Below, in pieces: positions 1 to 8,865 of a stretch of DNA of 37,297 nucleotides. The notes beneath the pieces were generated by a model. That model saw nothing but the letters and a program-made list of their open reading frames with translations, had not been told where the DNA came from and did no database searches. The stretch covers positions 1 through 37,297 of the forward strand of contig DAHXOO010000025.1 of NCBI GenBank assembly GCA_027364845.1, given 5' to 3'. The position numbers and the translations under genes are program-made. Source of the stretch: Pseudomonadota bacterium. Lineage in GTDB: Bacteria; Pseudomonadota; Gammaproteobacteria; Acidiferrobacterales; UBA6901. The first letter of the stretch is position 1. Each line of letters starts with the position of its first letter.

Positions 1-78
1 CCTGCCCAGCCGTCGCTGTGCGCAACGCAGGAACTTAGCAGGGAGCGGCGCCACACAGACATTGCGTGGTGATGACGG

Positions 79-95
79 AAGGAGACCGAATGTGA
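79..95 (+). promoter_or_regulatory. Shine-Dalgarno followed by ATG-TGA start-stop
   Basis: An AAGGAG box (79-84) lies 5 nt ahead of an ATG at 90-92 that is followed at once by TGA (93-95). It is 31 nt upstream of the likely start of the LuxR-type gene and in another frame. It could be a minimal start-stop element that occupies ribosomes, or chance. The sequence is direct; the role is inference. Confidence 0.3.
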
Positions 96-126
96 ACGTT
101 TGACGGTGAACGGCAGGGGGATGCCT

Positions 127-939
127 ATGGTCAGCAAAGCGGCATTGGACCACAGTAAGCGAGTGGTTCACGCAATGATAGATCCAGCGCGCGTATACAT
201 CGTAGCAAAACAGGATTTCTCCGTCGACGGTGTCTTGCGCCTGATGGAGACAAGCGATGACATAAAGATCGTTGCGTGCGCCGAGTCCAGTGACTCGTGC
301 TGGAAGAAATTCCAAGAAGAAAAGCCGGACATCTTATTGCTGCACTACACCATGGTGCCGGTGCCGGTCCAGCATATGGTCACGAAAGTCCGTGAAGCCT
401 CTCCGGAAACCCACATCATCGTCTTTGGCCAGCAGATGCCGCGGGACTTTCTGGTTGACGCCGTGATTGGAGGGGTCAGGGGCTATGTAAACGAGAACAT
501 GGATAGCGCGCATCTGTTGCGCGCGATTGCCGCGGTCAGAGACGGTCGGCTGTGGGTGGAACGCAGCATTCTGGAGCAGATTGCGGTTCACGCCATGGAG
601 GTGCAGGGGGTGATCGAGAAGACCATATTGGAACGAATCGACATGATCCGCACGCTCCTGACGCCCCGAGAGGCCACCGTGCTGCGGCTCGTTCTCGATG
701 GGCTGGTCACCAAGGAAATCGCGGTGACGATGAACGTGTCGGAACAAAGCGTCAAAATGCATCTCAATCACATGTTCGCGAAGTTCGGCGTCACCAACCG
801 CGCGCAACTGATTCTGCAGACCTATGCGCGCGTCTGTCCGGTCACCAACGTGGTACGCCTTTTCCGGATGAGCCTGGACCGGTTTCGCGTGAGCAGGAAC
901 AAGCGCCCATTGATCACCGACCCCCTGGACCCGGTGTGA
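127..939 (+). CDS. LuxR/NarL-type transcriptional regulator with degenerate receiver domain
   Basis: Predicted cytoplasmic DNA-binding regulator of 270 aa. Residues about 21-155 have the length and alternating pattern of a response-regulator receiver. The acidic pair is replaced by A27-K28, the phospho-acceptor Asp by His73 (in LLHYTMVP), the conserved Thr/Ser by Gly101, and the conserved Lys by Glu123. Residues 178-231 form a clear GerE/LuxR helix-turn-helix that starts LTPRE and contains TKEIA and SVKMHLNHMFAKFGV. The C-terminal 40 residues are basic and unassigned. I chose the ATG at 127 because AGGGGG sits 6 nt upstream; an in-frame TTG at 100 is an alternative that adds nine residues. 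No sensor kinase is adjacent. It is probably a phosphorylation-independent regulator; its targets are unknown. Confidence 0.8.
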   Translation: MVSKAALDHSKRVVHAMIDPARVYIVAKQDFSVDGVLRLMETSDDIKIVACAESSDSCWKKFQEEKPDILLLHYTMVPVPVQHMVTKVREASPETHIIVFGQQMPRDFLVDAVIGGVRGYVNENMDSAHLLRAIAAVRDGRLWVERSILEQIAVHAMEVQGVIEKTILERIDMIRTLLTPREATVLRLVLDGLVTKEIAVTMNVSEQSVKMHLNHMFAKFGVTNRAQLILQTYARVCPVTNVVRLFRMSLDRFRVSRNKRPLITDPLDPV

Positions 940-1134
940 CGGTCAGGGGGGCCGGGCCGGATCGGCAACGCTTCGGTCGAGTCTCGGGGAAGCCGCACCG
1001 ATGCACCCCCCTTCGGGTTGGCGAACGGTGACCCCCCGCAGCGTTTTCCCTCGGTTTTCCCGACCCCAGGAGATAGGCCGGCTTCGCCGGAATCCGCAGC
1101 GTGAAAGCCGTGCATCGTCGATAATTTTAAACGG
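940..1134. other. Intergenic stretch, no gene seen
   Basis: G+C-rich sequence with runs of G and C between the LuxR-type gene and the transposase remnant. Frames through it show no family resemblance. No clear terminator for the LuxR-type gene was found. Confidence 0.5.
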
Positions 1135-1575
1135 CAGTTCTTCCAGATGTCGGAGAGTGAGATTCTTCTAGATCTGTCCCTGACACTTGAGTAACCCGTC
1201 CATCGCCGTGCACAGATCTGTCTCATCCGTATCCACCATGCCGTATTCCTCAGACAGCATCGTCGTGTGCCGCCAGCGTGTGGTGGCAAGCTTCGTGTGC
1301 GGGGATAAGATCCGTGCCGCTACCATTGCGCACACCACATCACGCTCAGCGCTCGGTCAGGATGCGATCAGAGGCCCGAAACTACGCTTCTGCGTGGCTA
1401 CACGTACCGCCCGCACATGACCGTGTGGATCACGGATCACCTCAATTTGATCATCGGACAGCGGCGTCGAAAGATTGGCCAACGTGCGTTTATGCACCTT
1501 CTTGCCCTCCCGATACAACTCGCACAGCAGGTACGTTGGGTGTGAGGTACGGTTCGGTATTCCATCGATATGCAT
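1135..1575 (-). pseudogene. Decayed IS1634-type (IS4 superfamily) transposase, N-terminal part
   Basis: Read from the ATG at 1575, the minus strand gives the typical start of this transposase family: IPNRTSHPTYLL, then REGKKVHKRTLANLS. Further on in the same frame come RDVVCAMVAARIL, KLATTRWRHTTML and TDLCTAMDGLL. The frame is broken by TGA (1357-1359) and TAG (1168-1170), each one base from a sense codon. The stretch between the two halves looks shortened relative to the family. Similarity fades after about 1135, so the DDE catalytic domain is absent. No terminal inverted repeats or target duplications were recognised. This is an old, inactive insertion-sequence remnant. Confidence 0.75.
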
Positions 1576-1608
1576 GGCTACATGTATGCACAACTGAAAA
1601 ACGCGCAA

Positions 1609-1797
1609 CCATCCTCGAAACTTCGAAAGTCAAAGCGTTTCAGAAATCGGAATTCAGAAAATTCGGAAAGAACTTCAGCCTAGGGGTAGGCAGGACGCCA
1701 TCAACCGCCGCCAGCCCATGAACGGGCGGGCTGCTACTGCTGACTCAAAAGCGAGTCGTCCTGGAAGTTCTGCGAAAACCTGCTAACTGAACCTGAA
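1609..1797. other. Intergenic stretch, no gene seen
   Basis: About 190 bases between the transposase remnant and the terminator of the peptidoglycan-binding gene. It holds a small inverted repeat (CAGCCC 1712-1717 with GGGCTG 1728-1733) of unknown meaning and nothing that looks coding. Confidence 0.4.
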
Positions 1798-1823
1798 GAC
1801 GCCGTGCATCCCTGCACGGCGTC
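1798..1823 (-). terminator. Hairpin terminator of the peptidoglycan-binding gene
   Basis: A perfect 11-bp inverted repeat (GACGCCGTGCA / TGCACGGCGTC) with a 4-nt loop begins 15 nt after the stop codon of the minus-strand gene. The following minus-strand sequence starts TTCAGGTTCAG, so the T-tract is weak. Position and perfect stem support a terminator. Confidence 0.7.
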
Positions 1824-1838
1824 CCGAAGTATCCCCGC

Positions 1839-2168
1839 TTACTTGACGTCCAATGCCTTAAGCGTCGCCTTGTTGGCGTAACCTGTCGCCTTGAGACCGT
1901 GCTCGGACTGGAACTTCTTCAACGCCGCACGCGTCTCCTTGCCCATCTTGCCGTCCGCCTTAAGGGCAGCACCGGCCTTGTTGAGGGCCTCCTGAATTGC
2001 CTTCACATGGGCACTCGCTGCCACGTGCCTGGGCGTCTTCGCCATGGTCTTCTGCGCCGAACAAGGATTTGCGGGCGTCTGAGCGTAGGCGGCAATTGGA
2101 GCGACGGTGGCTGCCGTCAACATCAGGGCAGCGGCGCTGACTAATGTCATGCGGATGGATTTTTTCAT
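1839..2168 (-). CDS. Small exported peptidoglycan-binding-domain protein
   Basis: A 109-aa protein. Residues 1-29 form a Sec signal peptide: basic MKKSIR start, hydrophobic Ala/Leu core, and AYA just before Gln30. A linker follows, and residues about 50-107 match a PG_binding_1 fold (HVKAIQEALNKAG, then DGKMGKETRAALKKFQ and GLKATGYANKATLKAL). It is probably periplasmic or envelope-associated. No catalytic domain is attached, so this is a stand-alone binding module of unknown role. The ATG at 2168 is chosen because AAGGGAG lies 5 nt upstream and the signal peptide starts there; the upstream open frame lacks coding character. The gene stands alone with its own downstream hairpin. Confidence 0.85.
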   Translation of the reverse strand: MKKSIRMTLVSAAALMLTAATVAPIAAYAQTPANPCSAQKTMAKTPRHVAASAHVKAIQEALNKAGAALKADGKMGKETRAALKKFQSEHGLKATGYANKATLKALDVK

Positions 2169-2850
2169 AGTGTCTCCCTTAGATGGGCTGGTTACGTGGG
2201 TTCCCTTCCAACCGCCGCCGGATGTCCGGTATAAAAATTGTAAAGCCACCGGCCTGGTCCGGCGACGAGAAGGTGGCGTCAGTATACGCCAGGGCGGGCT
2301 TTCGCAATACGGCCGGATGAATCGCACGGCAAGGTGTCTCGCGTCAAGGTAATTTTAAAACCTGTCTAAAAAAGCGGCTCTCCGTCCCGCTACGCGAGAC
2401 TGCCGGGTACACCATCGACCGGAACACCCGCTGCGGGTATCCATCATTCTCCTTGTCCGGTGAAGTGATCCGCGAGTCGCACAGCAGCGGCATTACACGC
2501 ACAATCATCATGGATTCGTAAGAGGCCATATTGCGCCCGGGCCGACTTCAAGCCACGCCCGTTCTCTGGCGTAGCCAGGACGGTCGACTACCGCCCGCCA
2601 TCCACTCATGGACCTCTGACCACCCGATATAACTCGCCGTGACAAGTCGGACTGGCAAGGGGAAACCTGCGACTGGCCGAGCCCGGCATGGAGCTACCGA
2701 CACACCCGTCTCAAAGCGGCGTCCGGTCCTCGATACTACGGGAATCCCGGGCGCGTGCGGGAAGATCTACGAACAGGCCGAATCGCCGTTGCTGGGAACC
2801 GCATCCCGTGGAAATCGTGGGCCTTTTCATTCCAGGATAATATCGGATTT
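2169..2850. other. Long intergenic region upstream of uvrA
   Basis: Nearly 700 bases between two divergent genes with no gene I can support. A 61-codon open frame on the minus strand (2344-2529) resembles no family I know, and a terminator-like signal lies inside it. The plus-strand frames here show no recognisable product. A minus-strand promoter for the peptidoglycan-binding gene must lie at the left end but I could not pick it with confidence. Confidence 0.5.
2368..2391 (-). terminator. Terminator-like hairpin without a known upstream gene
   Basis: On the minus strand AGCGG and CCGCT form a 5-bp stem with a 9-nt loop, directly followed by six T residues (2373 down to 2368). No recognised minus-strand gene lies upstream. 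It could end a small untranslated RNA or be a chance match. Confidence 0.35.
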
Positions 2851-2877
2851 TGGGGGAATGGTACTATGGCATATATT
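2850..2877 (+). promoter_or_regulatory. Candidate uvrA promoter
   Basis: TTGGGG (2850-2855), a 16-bp spacer, and TATATT (2872-2877) lie about 30 bp before the uvrA start in an AT-rich patch. The -35 match is poor. I saw no CTG-N10-CAG type LexA box in the upstream 100 bases. Confidence 0.3.
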
Positions 2878-2906
2878 AATACGTTGTACTCCAGCCTGGA
2901 ATTGCC

Positions 2907-5792
2907 ATGGACAACCCCCCTCACAACGGTGGATATCTGCGTATCCGCGGAGCACGTACCCACAACCTCCGCAACATAGACGCCGATCTGCCACGTGACC
3001 GACTTATTGTAATTACCGGACTTTCCGGATCGGGCAAGTCGTCGCTTGCATTCGATACCCTGTATGCAGAGGGTCAGCGGCGCTACGTGGAATCGCTGTC
3101 CGCGTATGCGCGTCAGTTTCTCTCGATCATGGAAAAGCCGGACGTGGATCTGATCGAGGGCCTGAGTCCCGCGATTTCGATCGAGCAGAAATCCGCCTCC
3201 CATAACCCGCGCTCGACGGTCGGGACGGTAACCGAGATTTACGACTACCTGCGCCTCCTGTATGCGCGGGTGGGTGAGCCGCGCTGCCCGGAACACAAGC
3301 TTACACTAGACGCCCAGACTGTCAGCCAGATGGTCGATCACATCATGGGGCTACCCCCGGGGACACGATTGATGCTGCTCGCACCGGTGGTACATGAACG
3401 CAAAGGAGAGCATGTCCAGTTGCTCGAAAGCCTGCGGTCCCAGGGTTATGTGCGTGCGCGCGTCGATGGTCACGTGATCGAACTCGACGAGACGCCAGTG
3501 CTTGAAAAAAACCAGAAGCATAGCATTGAAGCCGTGGTGGACCGTGTGGTGGTACGTGCCGGGCAAGAGCAGCGGCTGGCGGAGTCACTGGAGACCGCGC
3601 TCAACCTAGGCGAAGGTGTCGTTCGCGCTGTAACGTTGCCGGAAGGCGCGGGTTTGGCCGAGGAACATCTGTTTTCGGCACGCTATGCCTGTCCGCAGTG
3701 CGGCTACAGCCTGTCAGAGCTCGAACCGCGCCTGTTCTCCTTCAACAACCCTGCCGGTGCCTGCCCGTCGTGCGACGGACTTGGCGTGCGCCAGTTCTTT
3801 GACCCGCAGCGCATCGTGACCGACCCGACGCTCAGCCTGCCTGCTGGCGCAATCCGGGGATGGGACCGGCGCAATGCTTTCTATTTTCACATGCTTGAAT
3901 GCCTCGCCAAGCACTACAAATTTGATCTGAATGCACCGGTAGAGACGCTCCCGGAACAAGTACGCAAGATCATTTTTTACGGCAGCGGCGAGGAGCTGAT
4001 CAGCTTCACTTACCTAAACGACCGCGGCGGTACACAGCGCCGCAGGCATACGTTCGAAGGCGTCATACCCAATATGGAGCGGCGCTACCGGGAAACCGAG
4101 TCCAATGTCGTGCGAGAGGAGCTTTCAAAATGTCTCGGGTCCCAGCCGTGCCTGGACTGCAACGGCGCGCGCCTGCGGGTGGAGGCGCGCAACGTATTCG
4201 TCGGCGACAGACCGATCGACGAGGTTACCCAGCTGCCTGTCGCAGCGGCGCTGGCGTTTTTCCGCGGACTCGATCTTTTGGGCAGACGCCGGGAAGTCGC
4301 CGACAAAATTGTCGCGGAGATCGGCAATCGCCTAGGCTTCCTGGTGAACGTGGGCCTTGAATATCTGACCCTGGCGCGCTCGGCACAGACCCTCTCCGGA
4401 GGCGAGGCCCAGCGCATCCGCCTTGCTTCCCAGATAGGCGCAGGTCTGGTTGGCGTCATGTATGTTCTAGATGAGCCGTCCATAGGGCTGCACCAGCGTG
4501 ACAATGCCCGACTGCTCGACACGCTGCGCCATCTGCGCGACGTGGGCAACACCGTGATTGTCGTCGAACACGACGAGGATGCGATCCGCGCCGCGGATTA
4601 CGTGCTGGATATCGGACCTGGCGCCGGCGTGCACGGCGGGCTGGTTGTCGCCCAGGGCCGACACGAGGAGATCGAACTTCAGCCAGCATCGATCACCGGT
4701 CGCTATCTTTCAGGCGTGGAGTTTATCGCGATTCCGGCGCGGCGCACGCAAAGCGATGTTGAGCACCAGCTTTTAATCCGGGGTGCGACCGGCAACAACC
4801 TCAAGAACGTGGACGTGTCGATTCCAGTCGGGCTTTTCACGTGTGTGACCGGAGTTTCTGGATCCGGAAAGTCGACGCTGGTGAACGACACGCTGTATGC
4901 CATCGCTGCACGCCATTTCCACGGAAGCAGCATTGAGCCCGCTCCGTGCGCCGGTATCAACGGCCTGGAGCAGCTGGACAAAGTGATCGACATCGACCAG
5001 AGCCCCATTGGCCGCACCCCCCGCTCCAACCCTGCGACTTACACCGGACTTTTCATGCCGCTACGCGAGCTGTTTGCGGCGACCCCGGAAGCGCGCACAC
5101 GTGGGTATACACCGGGCCGCTTTTCGTTCAATGTGCGCGGCGGCCGCTGCGAGGCATGCCAAGGCGATGGATTGATCAAGGTGGAAATGCATTTTTTGCC
5201 CGACATCTACGTGCCCTGCGACGTATGCAAGGGCAAACGCTACAATCGGGAAACCTTGGAAATCCGCTACAAGGGAAAAACCATACACGAAGTGCTGAAC
5301 ATGACGGTGGAGGAGGCGGCGAAATTCTTCGACGCCATTCCAGTCATCAAACGCAAGCTCGAGACGCTGCTTGATGTCGGCCTTTCCTACATCACCCTGG
5401 GTCAGAGCGCCACCACCCTGTCAGGGGGCGAGGCACAGCGCATCAAACTTTCGCGCGAGCTGTCCAAACGTGACACTGGTCATACCCTTTACATACTCGA
5501 CGAGCCTACGACCGGGTTGCATTTTCACGATATCAAGCAATTGCTTGCGGTACTGCACCGCCTGCGTGATCATGGCAACACGGTGGTGGTCATCGAGCAC
5601 AATCTGGATGTCATCAAGACTGCCGACTGGGTCATCGATCTCGGACCCGAAGGGGGCGATGGTGGCGGGCAGGTCGTCGCTACCGGCACCCCTGAGGATC
5701 TGGCGGTGCAGACTTCCTCCCATACTGCTCAGTTTCTCAAGCCGATGCTGGAGCGCGGTGGCAACCACGATGCTCGGCGCAAGGTCAACTAA
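2907..5792 (+). CDS. uvrA: UvrABC system protein A (excinuclease ABC subunit A)
   Basis: A 961-aa damage-recognition ATPase of nucleotide excision repair that loads UvrB onto damaged DNA in the cytoplasm. Two ABC modules are complete. Module one has Walker [10 protein letters not shown] (about 38-46), signature LSGGEAQR (about 495) and Walker [10 protein letters not shown] (about 517). Module two has Walker [10 protein letters not shown] (about 648), signature LSGGEAQR (about 836) and [10 protein letters not shown] (about 861). Zinc-binding Cys pairs appear near 262-290 (CPQC and CPSC) and 747-770 (CEAC and CDVC). Length is close to the E. coli protein (940 aa). The ATG at 2907 gives a family-like start ([11 protein letters not shown]) with about ten extra residues. 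It is a single gene converging on the DUF62 gene. Confidence 0.98.
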   Translation: MDNPPHNGGYLRIRGARTHNLRNIDADLPRDRLIVITGLSGSGKSSLAFDTLYAEGQRRYVESLSAYARQFLSIMEKPDVDLIEGLSPAISIEQKSASHNPRSTVGTVTEIYDYLRLLYARVGEPRCPEHKLTLDAQTVSQMVDHIMGLPPGTRLMLLAPVVHERKGEHVQLLESLRSQGYVRARVDGHVIELDETPVLEKNQKHSIEAVVDRVVVRAGQEQRLAESLETALNLGEGVVRAVTLPEGAGLAEEHLFSARYACPQCGYSLSELEPRLFSFNNPAGACPSCDGLGVRQFFDPQRIVTDPTLSLPAGAIRGWDRRNAFYFHMLECLAKHYKFDLNAPVETLPEQVRKIIFYGSGEELISFTYLNDRGGTQRRRHTFEGVIPNMERRYRETESNVVREELSKCLGSQPCLDCNGARLRVEARNVFVGDRPIDEVTQLPVAAALAFFRGLDLLGRRREVADKIVAEIGNRLGFLVNVGLEYLTLARSAQTLSGGEAQRIRLASQIGAGLVGVMYVLDEPSIGLHQRDNARLLDTLRHLRDVGNTVIVVEHDEDAIRAADYVLDIGPGAGVHGGLVVAQGRHEEIELQPASITGRYLSGVEFIAIPARRTQSDVEHQLLIRGATGNNLKNVDVSIPVGLFTCVTGVSGSGKSTLVNDTLYAIAARHFHGSSIEPAPCAGINGLEQLDKVIDIDQSPIGRTPRSNPATYTGLFMPLRELFAATPEARTRGYTPGRFSFNVRGGRCEACQGDGLIKVEMHFLPDIYVPCDVCKGKRYNRETLEIRYKGKTIHEVLNMTVEEAAKFFDAIPVIKRKLETLLDVGLSYITLGQSATTLSGGEAQRIKLSRELSKRDTGHTLYILDEPTTGLHFHDIKQLLAVLHRLRDHGNTVVVIEHNLDVIKTADWVIDLGPEGGDGGGQVVATGTPEDLAVQTSSHTAQFLKPMLERGGNHDARRKVN

Positions 5793-5873
5793 CCACGACA
5801 CGCATCACGCCCCAACCCTATCGCCGTGACAGATTGGGCTGCGCCTCATGAGAGGCAAACGCGTCCCGGTTCC

Positions 5874-6599
5874 CTATTCCATCTCGACCCGATCTCCGAG
5901 CCGCAGGCCGAGCTCGCCCGCGGCGCTACCTTCATTGACAGCGATCTCGATCAGGTCGCTCGAATTGCAGAACCAGAAGGCATCTCCTCGCGCCACGGCA
6001 CTGAAAGTAGATGCGTAGCGCAACACCCTTCCGCGGACACTCAGAGCATGCCCGGGCTCTACCCGGCCGGCCCGCAGTCCGGTGACCGCATTTCCGAACG
6101 CATCGATATAAATCACCTCGGGCAGATCATCGGGCCATGCTCCACCTTCTGGCGCGGCAAGGCTGGCTGAGCGGGATTCGCTCAGCGTCCCGCGCGCCAG
6201 ACCAGCGGCGACTGGCGCAAAAAGGTCGCGGCCATGGAAAGTGCTGGACAAATTTGCGGGACGCCACAGGATCTCGTGACAGTCCAGACGCGCGGCGCGG
6301 CGCGCCAGAACATGAAACAACCCGTTATCCGGGCCGACAAACCAGCGATCATCGGCGCGCACGGCAACCGCGCGGCGCGCGCTGCCTACTCCAGGGTCGA
6401 CAATGCACAGAAATACTGTCGAGGCTGGAAACGGCGAAAGAAGACTGGGTAGAAGGTAGGCACCTGCACGGATGTCATAATGCGGAACGTCATGGAACAG
6501 ATCGATGACCTGTTCGCCAGGCGCGGATTGCGCAAGCACCGCATGCAGCTGGCCCACGTATGGACCGTTCAAACCGAAGTCGGTAAACAGCGCGATCAT
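5874..6599 (-). CDS. SAM hydroxide adenosyltransferase (DUF62 family, SAM hydrolase)
   Basis: A 241-aa member of the DUF62 family, related to SAM-dependent fluorinase and chlorinase. Characterised archaeal and bacterial members hydrolyse S-adenosylmethionine to adenosine and methionine. Family motifs are intact: FTDFG (5-9), DVPHYDIRAGAYLL (37-50), DPGVG (68-72), VGPDNG (88-93), FHGRD (121-125) and a variant IDAFGN (165-170). Asp68, Arg75 and His122 fit the Asp-Arg-His set associated with hydroxide rather than halide use. The start is the ATG at 6599, where the FTDFG strand begins; no good ribosome-binding site precedes it. It lies behind the rplQ terminator in the same direction and so probably has its own weak promoter. 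Confidence 0.9.
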   Translation of the reverse strand: MIALFTDFGLNGPYVGQLHAVLAQSAPGEQVIDLFHDVPHYDIRAGAYLLPSLLSPFPASTVFLCIVDPGVGSARRAVAVRADDRWFVGPDNGLFHVLARRAARLDCHEILWRPANLSSTFHGRDLFAPVAAGLARGTLSESRSASLAAPEGGAWPDDLPEVIYIDAFGNAVTGLRAGRVEPGHALSVRGRVLRYASTFSAVARGDAFWFCNSSDLIEIAVNEGSAAGELGLRLGDRVEME

Positions 6600-6638
6600 G
6601 GGGCCATGGTAGCAGAGCCGGCGATCCGCGGAATCTCG

Positions 6639-6676
6639 TACAAACAACAAGGGCCGGGAATCGACCCAGCCCTTGT
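6639..6676 (-). terminator. Intrinsic terminator after rplQ (end of the alpha operon)
   Basis: On the minus strand ACAAGGGC (6676-6669) pairs with GCCCTTGT (6654-6647), continued by an inner GGG/CCC pairing after one mismatch, and is followed by TTGTTTGT. It lies 70 nt past the rplQ stop. It separates the ribosomal cluster from the DUF62 gene. Confidence 0.85.
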
Positions 6677-6746
6677 GTGACCTGCAGCTGCACCGCCCTG
6701 GGTCTACCGGCCACTCTGGCGGCAACCCGTTCCGGTACCTCGAAGC

Positions 6747-7160
6747 TTAAGCCTTGGACACCGCTTCTCCGGCCGGCGCGGTGGCTTCCCCAGCGCCAGT
6801 CTCGGGGCGATCAACGAGCTGGACCAGCGCCATCGGAGCATTATCCCCGGTGCGATAGCCGAACTTCAGGATGCGCAGGTATCCACCAGGCCGGTTGCGA
6901 TAGCGAACACCGAGAACATCGAACAACTTCGTCACGACCTCACGGTCGCGCAGGCGCGCGTAGGCCAGCCGGCGGTTCGCAACGCTCGCGGACTTCGCCA
7001 AGGTAATCAGTGGCTCGGCCACGCGCCGCAGCTCCTTCGCCTTGGGAAGCGTGGTCCGAATCTGTTCATGACGGAACAGTGACGCCGCCATGTTCTTGAA
7101 CAGCGCTTCGCGATGGCTGCTGGTGCGATTAAGCTTACGACCGCTCTTATGATGACGCAT
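6747..7160 (-). CDS. rplQ: 50S ribosomal protein L17
   Basis: A 137-aa large-subunit protein near the exit tunnel. The invariant start [12 protein letters not shown] and the conserved [15 protein letters not shown] segment (about 51-65) identify it. It is about ten residues longer than E. coli L17 because of an Ala/Glu-rich C-terminal tail. GAGGTG precedes the ATG. It is the last gene of the alpha block, 17 nt after rpoA, and is followed by a strong terminator. Confidence 0.98.
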   Translation of the reverse strand: MRHHKSGRKLNRTSSHREALFKNMAASLFRHEQIRTTLPKAKELRRVAEPLITLAKSASVANRRLAYARLRDREVVTKLFDVLGVRYRNRPGGYLRILKFGYRTGDNAPMALVQLVDRPETGAGEATAPAGEAVSKA

Positions 7161-7177
7161 TGCTTACACCTCTTCCG

Positions 7178-8182
7178 TCAGGCGGATTCCCTTTCCGGGG
7201 CCTTGGCTTTGATCGACGTCGGCGGCCAGTTTTCAAGCTTCATGCCCAACGACAGCTGATGCGTGGCAAGCACGTCCTTGATCTCGGTCAGCGACTTCTT
7301 GCCCAGATTGGGCGTCTTGAGCAGCTCCACCTCGGTGCGTTGAACCAGATCCCCGATGTAGAAAATATTTTCGGCCTTCAGGCAGTTTGCAGAACGCACC
7401 GTGAGTTCCAGGTCATCAACCGGACGCAACAACAACGGGTTGATGTTGGGCGCAGGTGACTCTATTGCCTTGGTTTCAGGGCTCTTCAGATCGACGAAAA
7501 TGGAAATCTGATCCTGAAGAATATTTGCGGCCCGGCGTACTGCCTCTTCCGGATCGATCGCGCCGTTGGTCTCGATATCGAGCACCAGCTTGTCCAGATC
7601 GGTGCGTTGTTCCACGCGCGCGTTCTCTACCGTGTAGGAAACGCGCCTCACTGGGCTGAACGAGGCATCCAGCTGCATCACCCCGATCGTCCTACCTTCT
7701 TCCGCAGGCCGCGCAGTGACCGGCTGATAGCCGCGGCCGCGCATGATTCTCAGTTCCATGGAGATCGAACCATTCTTGGTTAGAGTGGCGATCAGATGCC
7801 CAGGATTGACGACCTCGACGTCGTGATCGAGACTGATGTCCCCCGCAGTAACAGGTCCAGGCCCCTTCTTCGCAAGCTTCAGGGTCGTTTCCTGGCGACT
7901 GCCATGCATCCGAAGTGCCAGCGACTTGAGGTTCAGCAGGATATCGATGACATCCTCCTGCACGCCCTCGATGCTGGAGTATTCATGCAGCACGCCCTCG
8001 ATCTTGGCCTCGGTGATGGCACAGCCGGGCATGGACGATAGAAGAATCCGGCGCAGAGCATTTCCAAGCGTGTAGCCGAAGCCCCGCTCGAGCGGCTCCA
8101 AGGTGATCTTGGCGCGTGCAACTCCCAGGCTTTGCACGTCAACCAGCCGTGGTTTGAGAAAATCCGTTGCAGAACTCTGCAT
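7178..8182 (-). CDS. rpoA: DNA-directed RNA polymerase subunit alpha
   Basis: A 334-aa polymerase assembly subunit. The N-terminal domain (about 1-235) carries the dimerisation and beta/beta'-binding region, with [18 protein letters not shown] near 28-45. A linker leads to the C-terminal domain, where [10 protein letters not shown] starts at 262; Arg263 corresponds to the UP-element-binding Arg265 of E. coli. The helix-hairpin segment [10 protein letters not shown] follows at 292-301. GAGGA lies 8 nt before the ATG. The gene sits between rpsD and rplQ, the usual alpha-operon position, so alpha is made with S13, S11, S4 and L17. Confidence 0.99.
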   Translation of the reverse strand: MQSSATDFLKPRLVDVQSLGVARAKITLEPLERGFGYTLGNALRRILLSSMPGCAITEAKIEGVLHEYSSIEGVQEDVIDILLNLKSLALRMHGSRQETTLKLAKKGPGPVTAGDISLDHDVEVVNPGHLIATLTKNGSISMELRIMRGRGYQPVTARPAEEGRTIGVMQLDASFSPVRRVSYTVENARVEQRTDLDKLVLDIETNGAIDPEEAVRRAANILQDQISIFVDLKSPETKAIESPAPNINPLLLRPVDDLELTVRSANCLKAENIFYIGDLVQRTEVELLKTPNLGKKSLTEIKDVLATHQLSLGMKLENWPPTSIKAKAPERESA

Positions 8183-8212
8183 AGTGTGTCCTCGCTTGAA
8201 CCGGCGACGCTG

Positions 8213-8839
8213 CTACTTCGAGTAGAGGGCGACGACCAGGTGTTCGTTGATGTCAGACGGCAGGTCTCCGCGTTCGGGCACGGCCTTGAAGATGCCCTTC
8301 ATTGCCTTGGAGTCGACCTCGACCCATTCCGGGAATCCTCGCTGCTCGGCAGCCTCGAGCGCCGCCTTGATACGCAGCTGTTCCCTGGCCGAAGACGTGA
8401 CCTCGATCACGTCGCTGGCGCGAACCTGGTAAGACGGGATATTGGTACGCTTGCCGTTGACCAGGATTGCATTATGCCGGACGAGCTGGCGCGCCTCCGT
8501 GCGCGAGACACCGAATCCCATCCGGAACACCACGTTGTCCAGCCGGCTCTCGAGCAAAATAAGAAGGTTTTCACCTGTCGACCCGCGCCGCCGGTCTGAT
8601 TCGGCATAGTAGTTCGCAAACTGCCGTTCGAGAATCCCATATATCCGGCGCAGCTTCTGTTTTTCACGCAGCTGTGTTCCGTAGTCCGAGGTGCGACCAC
8701 GCCGCTGGCCATGCTGGCCAGGCGCATAGGCGCGCTTTTCGACCGGACACTTCTCAGTAAAGCATTTCTCGCCCTTGAGGAAGAGTTTGCCTCCCTCACG
8801 GCGACATTGACGACATTTTGAATCGGTATAGCGTGCCAC
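8213..8839 (-). CDS. rpsD: 30S ribosomal protein S4 (zinc-ribbon, C+ form)
   Basis: A 208-aa primary 16S rRNA-binding assembly protein. The GTG at 8839 is chosen because GGAG lies 6 nt upstream and the protein then starts in family fashion (ARYTDSKC). Cys9, Cys12, Cys26 and Cys31 form a complete CxxC...C...C zinc site, as in Thermus S4 and many betaproteobacteria; E. coli S4 lacks it. The conserved APGQHGQ (38-44) and the S4 RNA-binding domain ([12 protein letters not shown] and onward) are intact. In E. coli S4 represses the alpha operon by binding the rpsM leader; whether it does here is not shown. Confidence 0.98.
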   Translation of the reverse strand: MARYTDSKCRQCRREGGKLFLKGEKCFTEKCPVEKRAYAPGQHGQRRGRTSDYGTQLREKQKLRRIYGILERQFANYYAESDRRRGSTGENLLILLESRLDNVVFRMGFGVSRTEARQLVRHNAILVNGKRTNIPSYQVRASDVIEVTSSAREQLRIKAALEAAEQRGFPEWVEVDSKAMKGIFKAVPERGDLPSDINEHLVVALYSK

Positions 8840-8865
8840 GTATTTCTCCGTTGATCGCGCAGGAC

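Noticed and set aside
2344..2529. 61-codon minus-strand open frame as a gene
   Set aside because: No known family, no good Shine-Dalgarno, and a terminator-like hairpin inside it. Kept only as a finding.
2850..2906. A LexA (SOS) box ahead of uvrA
   Set aside because: No CTG-N10-CAG or similar palindrome could be found in the upstream sequence.
2639..2998. Plus-strand open frame overlapping the uvrA start
   Set aside because: It overlaps the true uvrA frame, has no ribosome-binding site and no recognisable product.
5843..5856. GCCTC/GAGGC hairpin between uvrA and the DUF62 gene as a bidirectional terminator
   Set aside because: Only 5 bp and no T-run on either strand.
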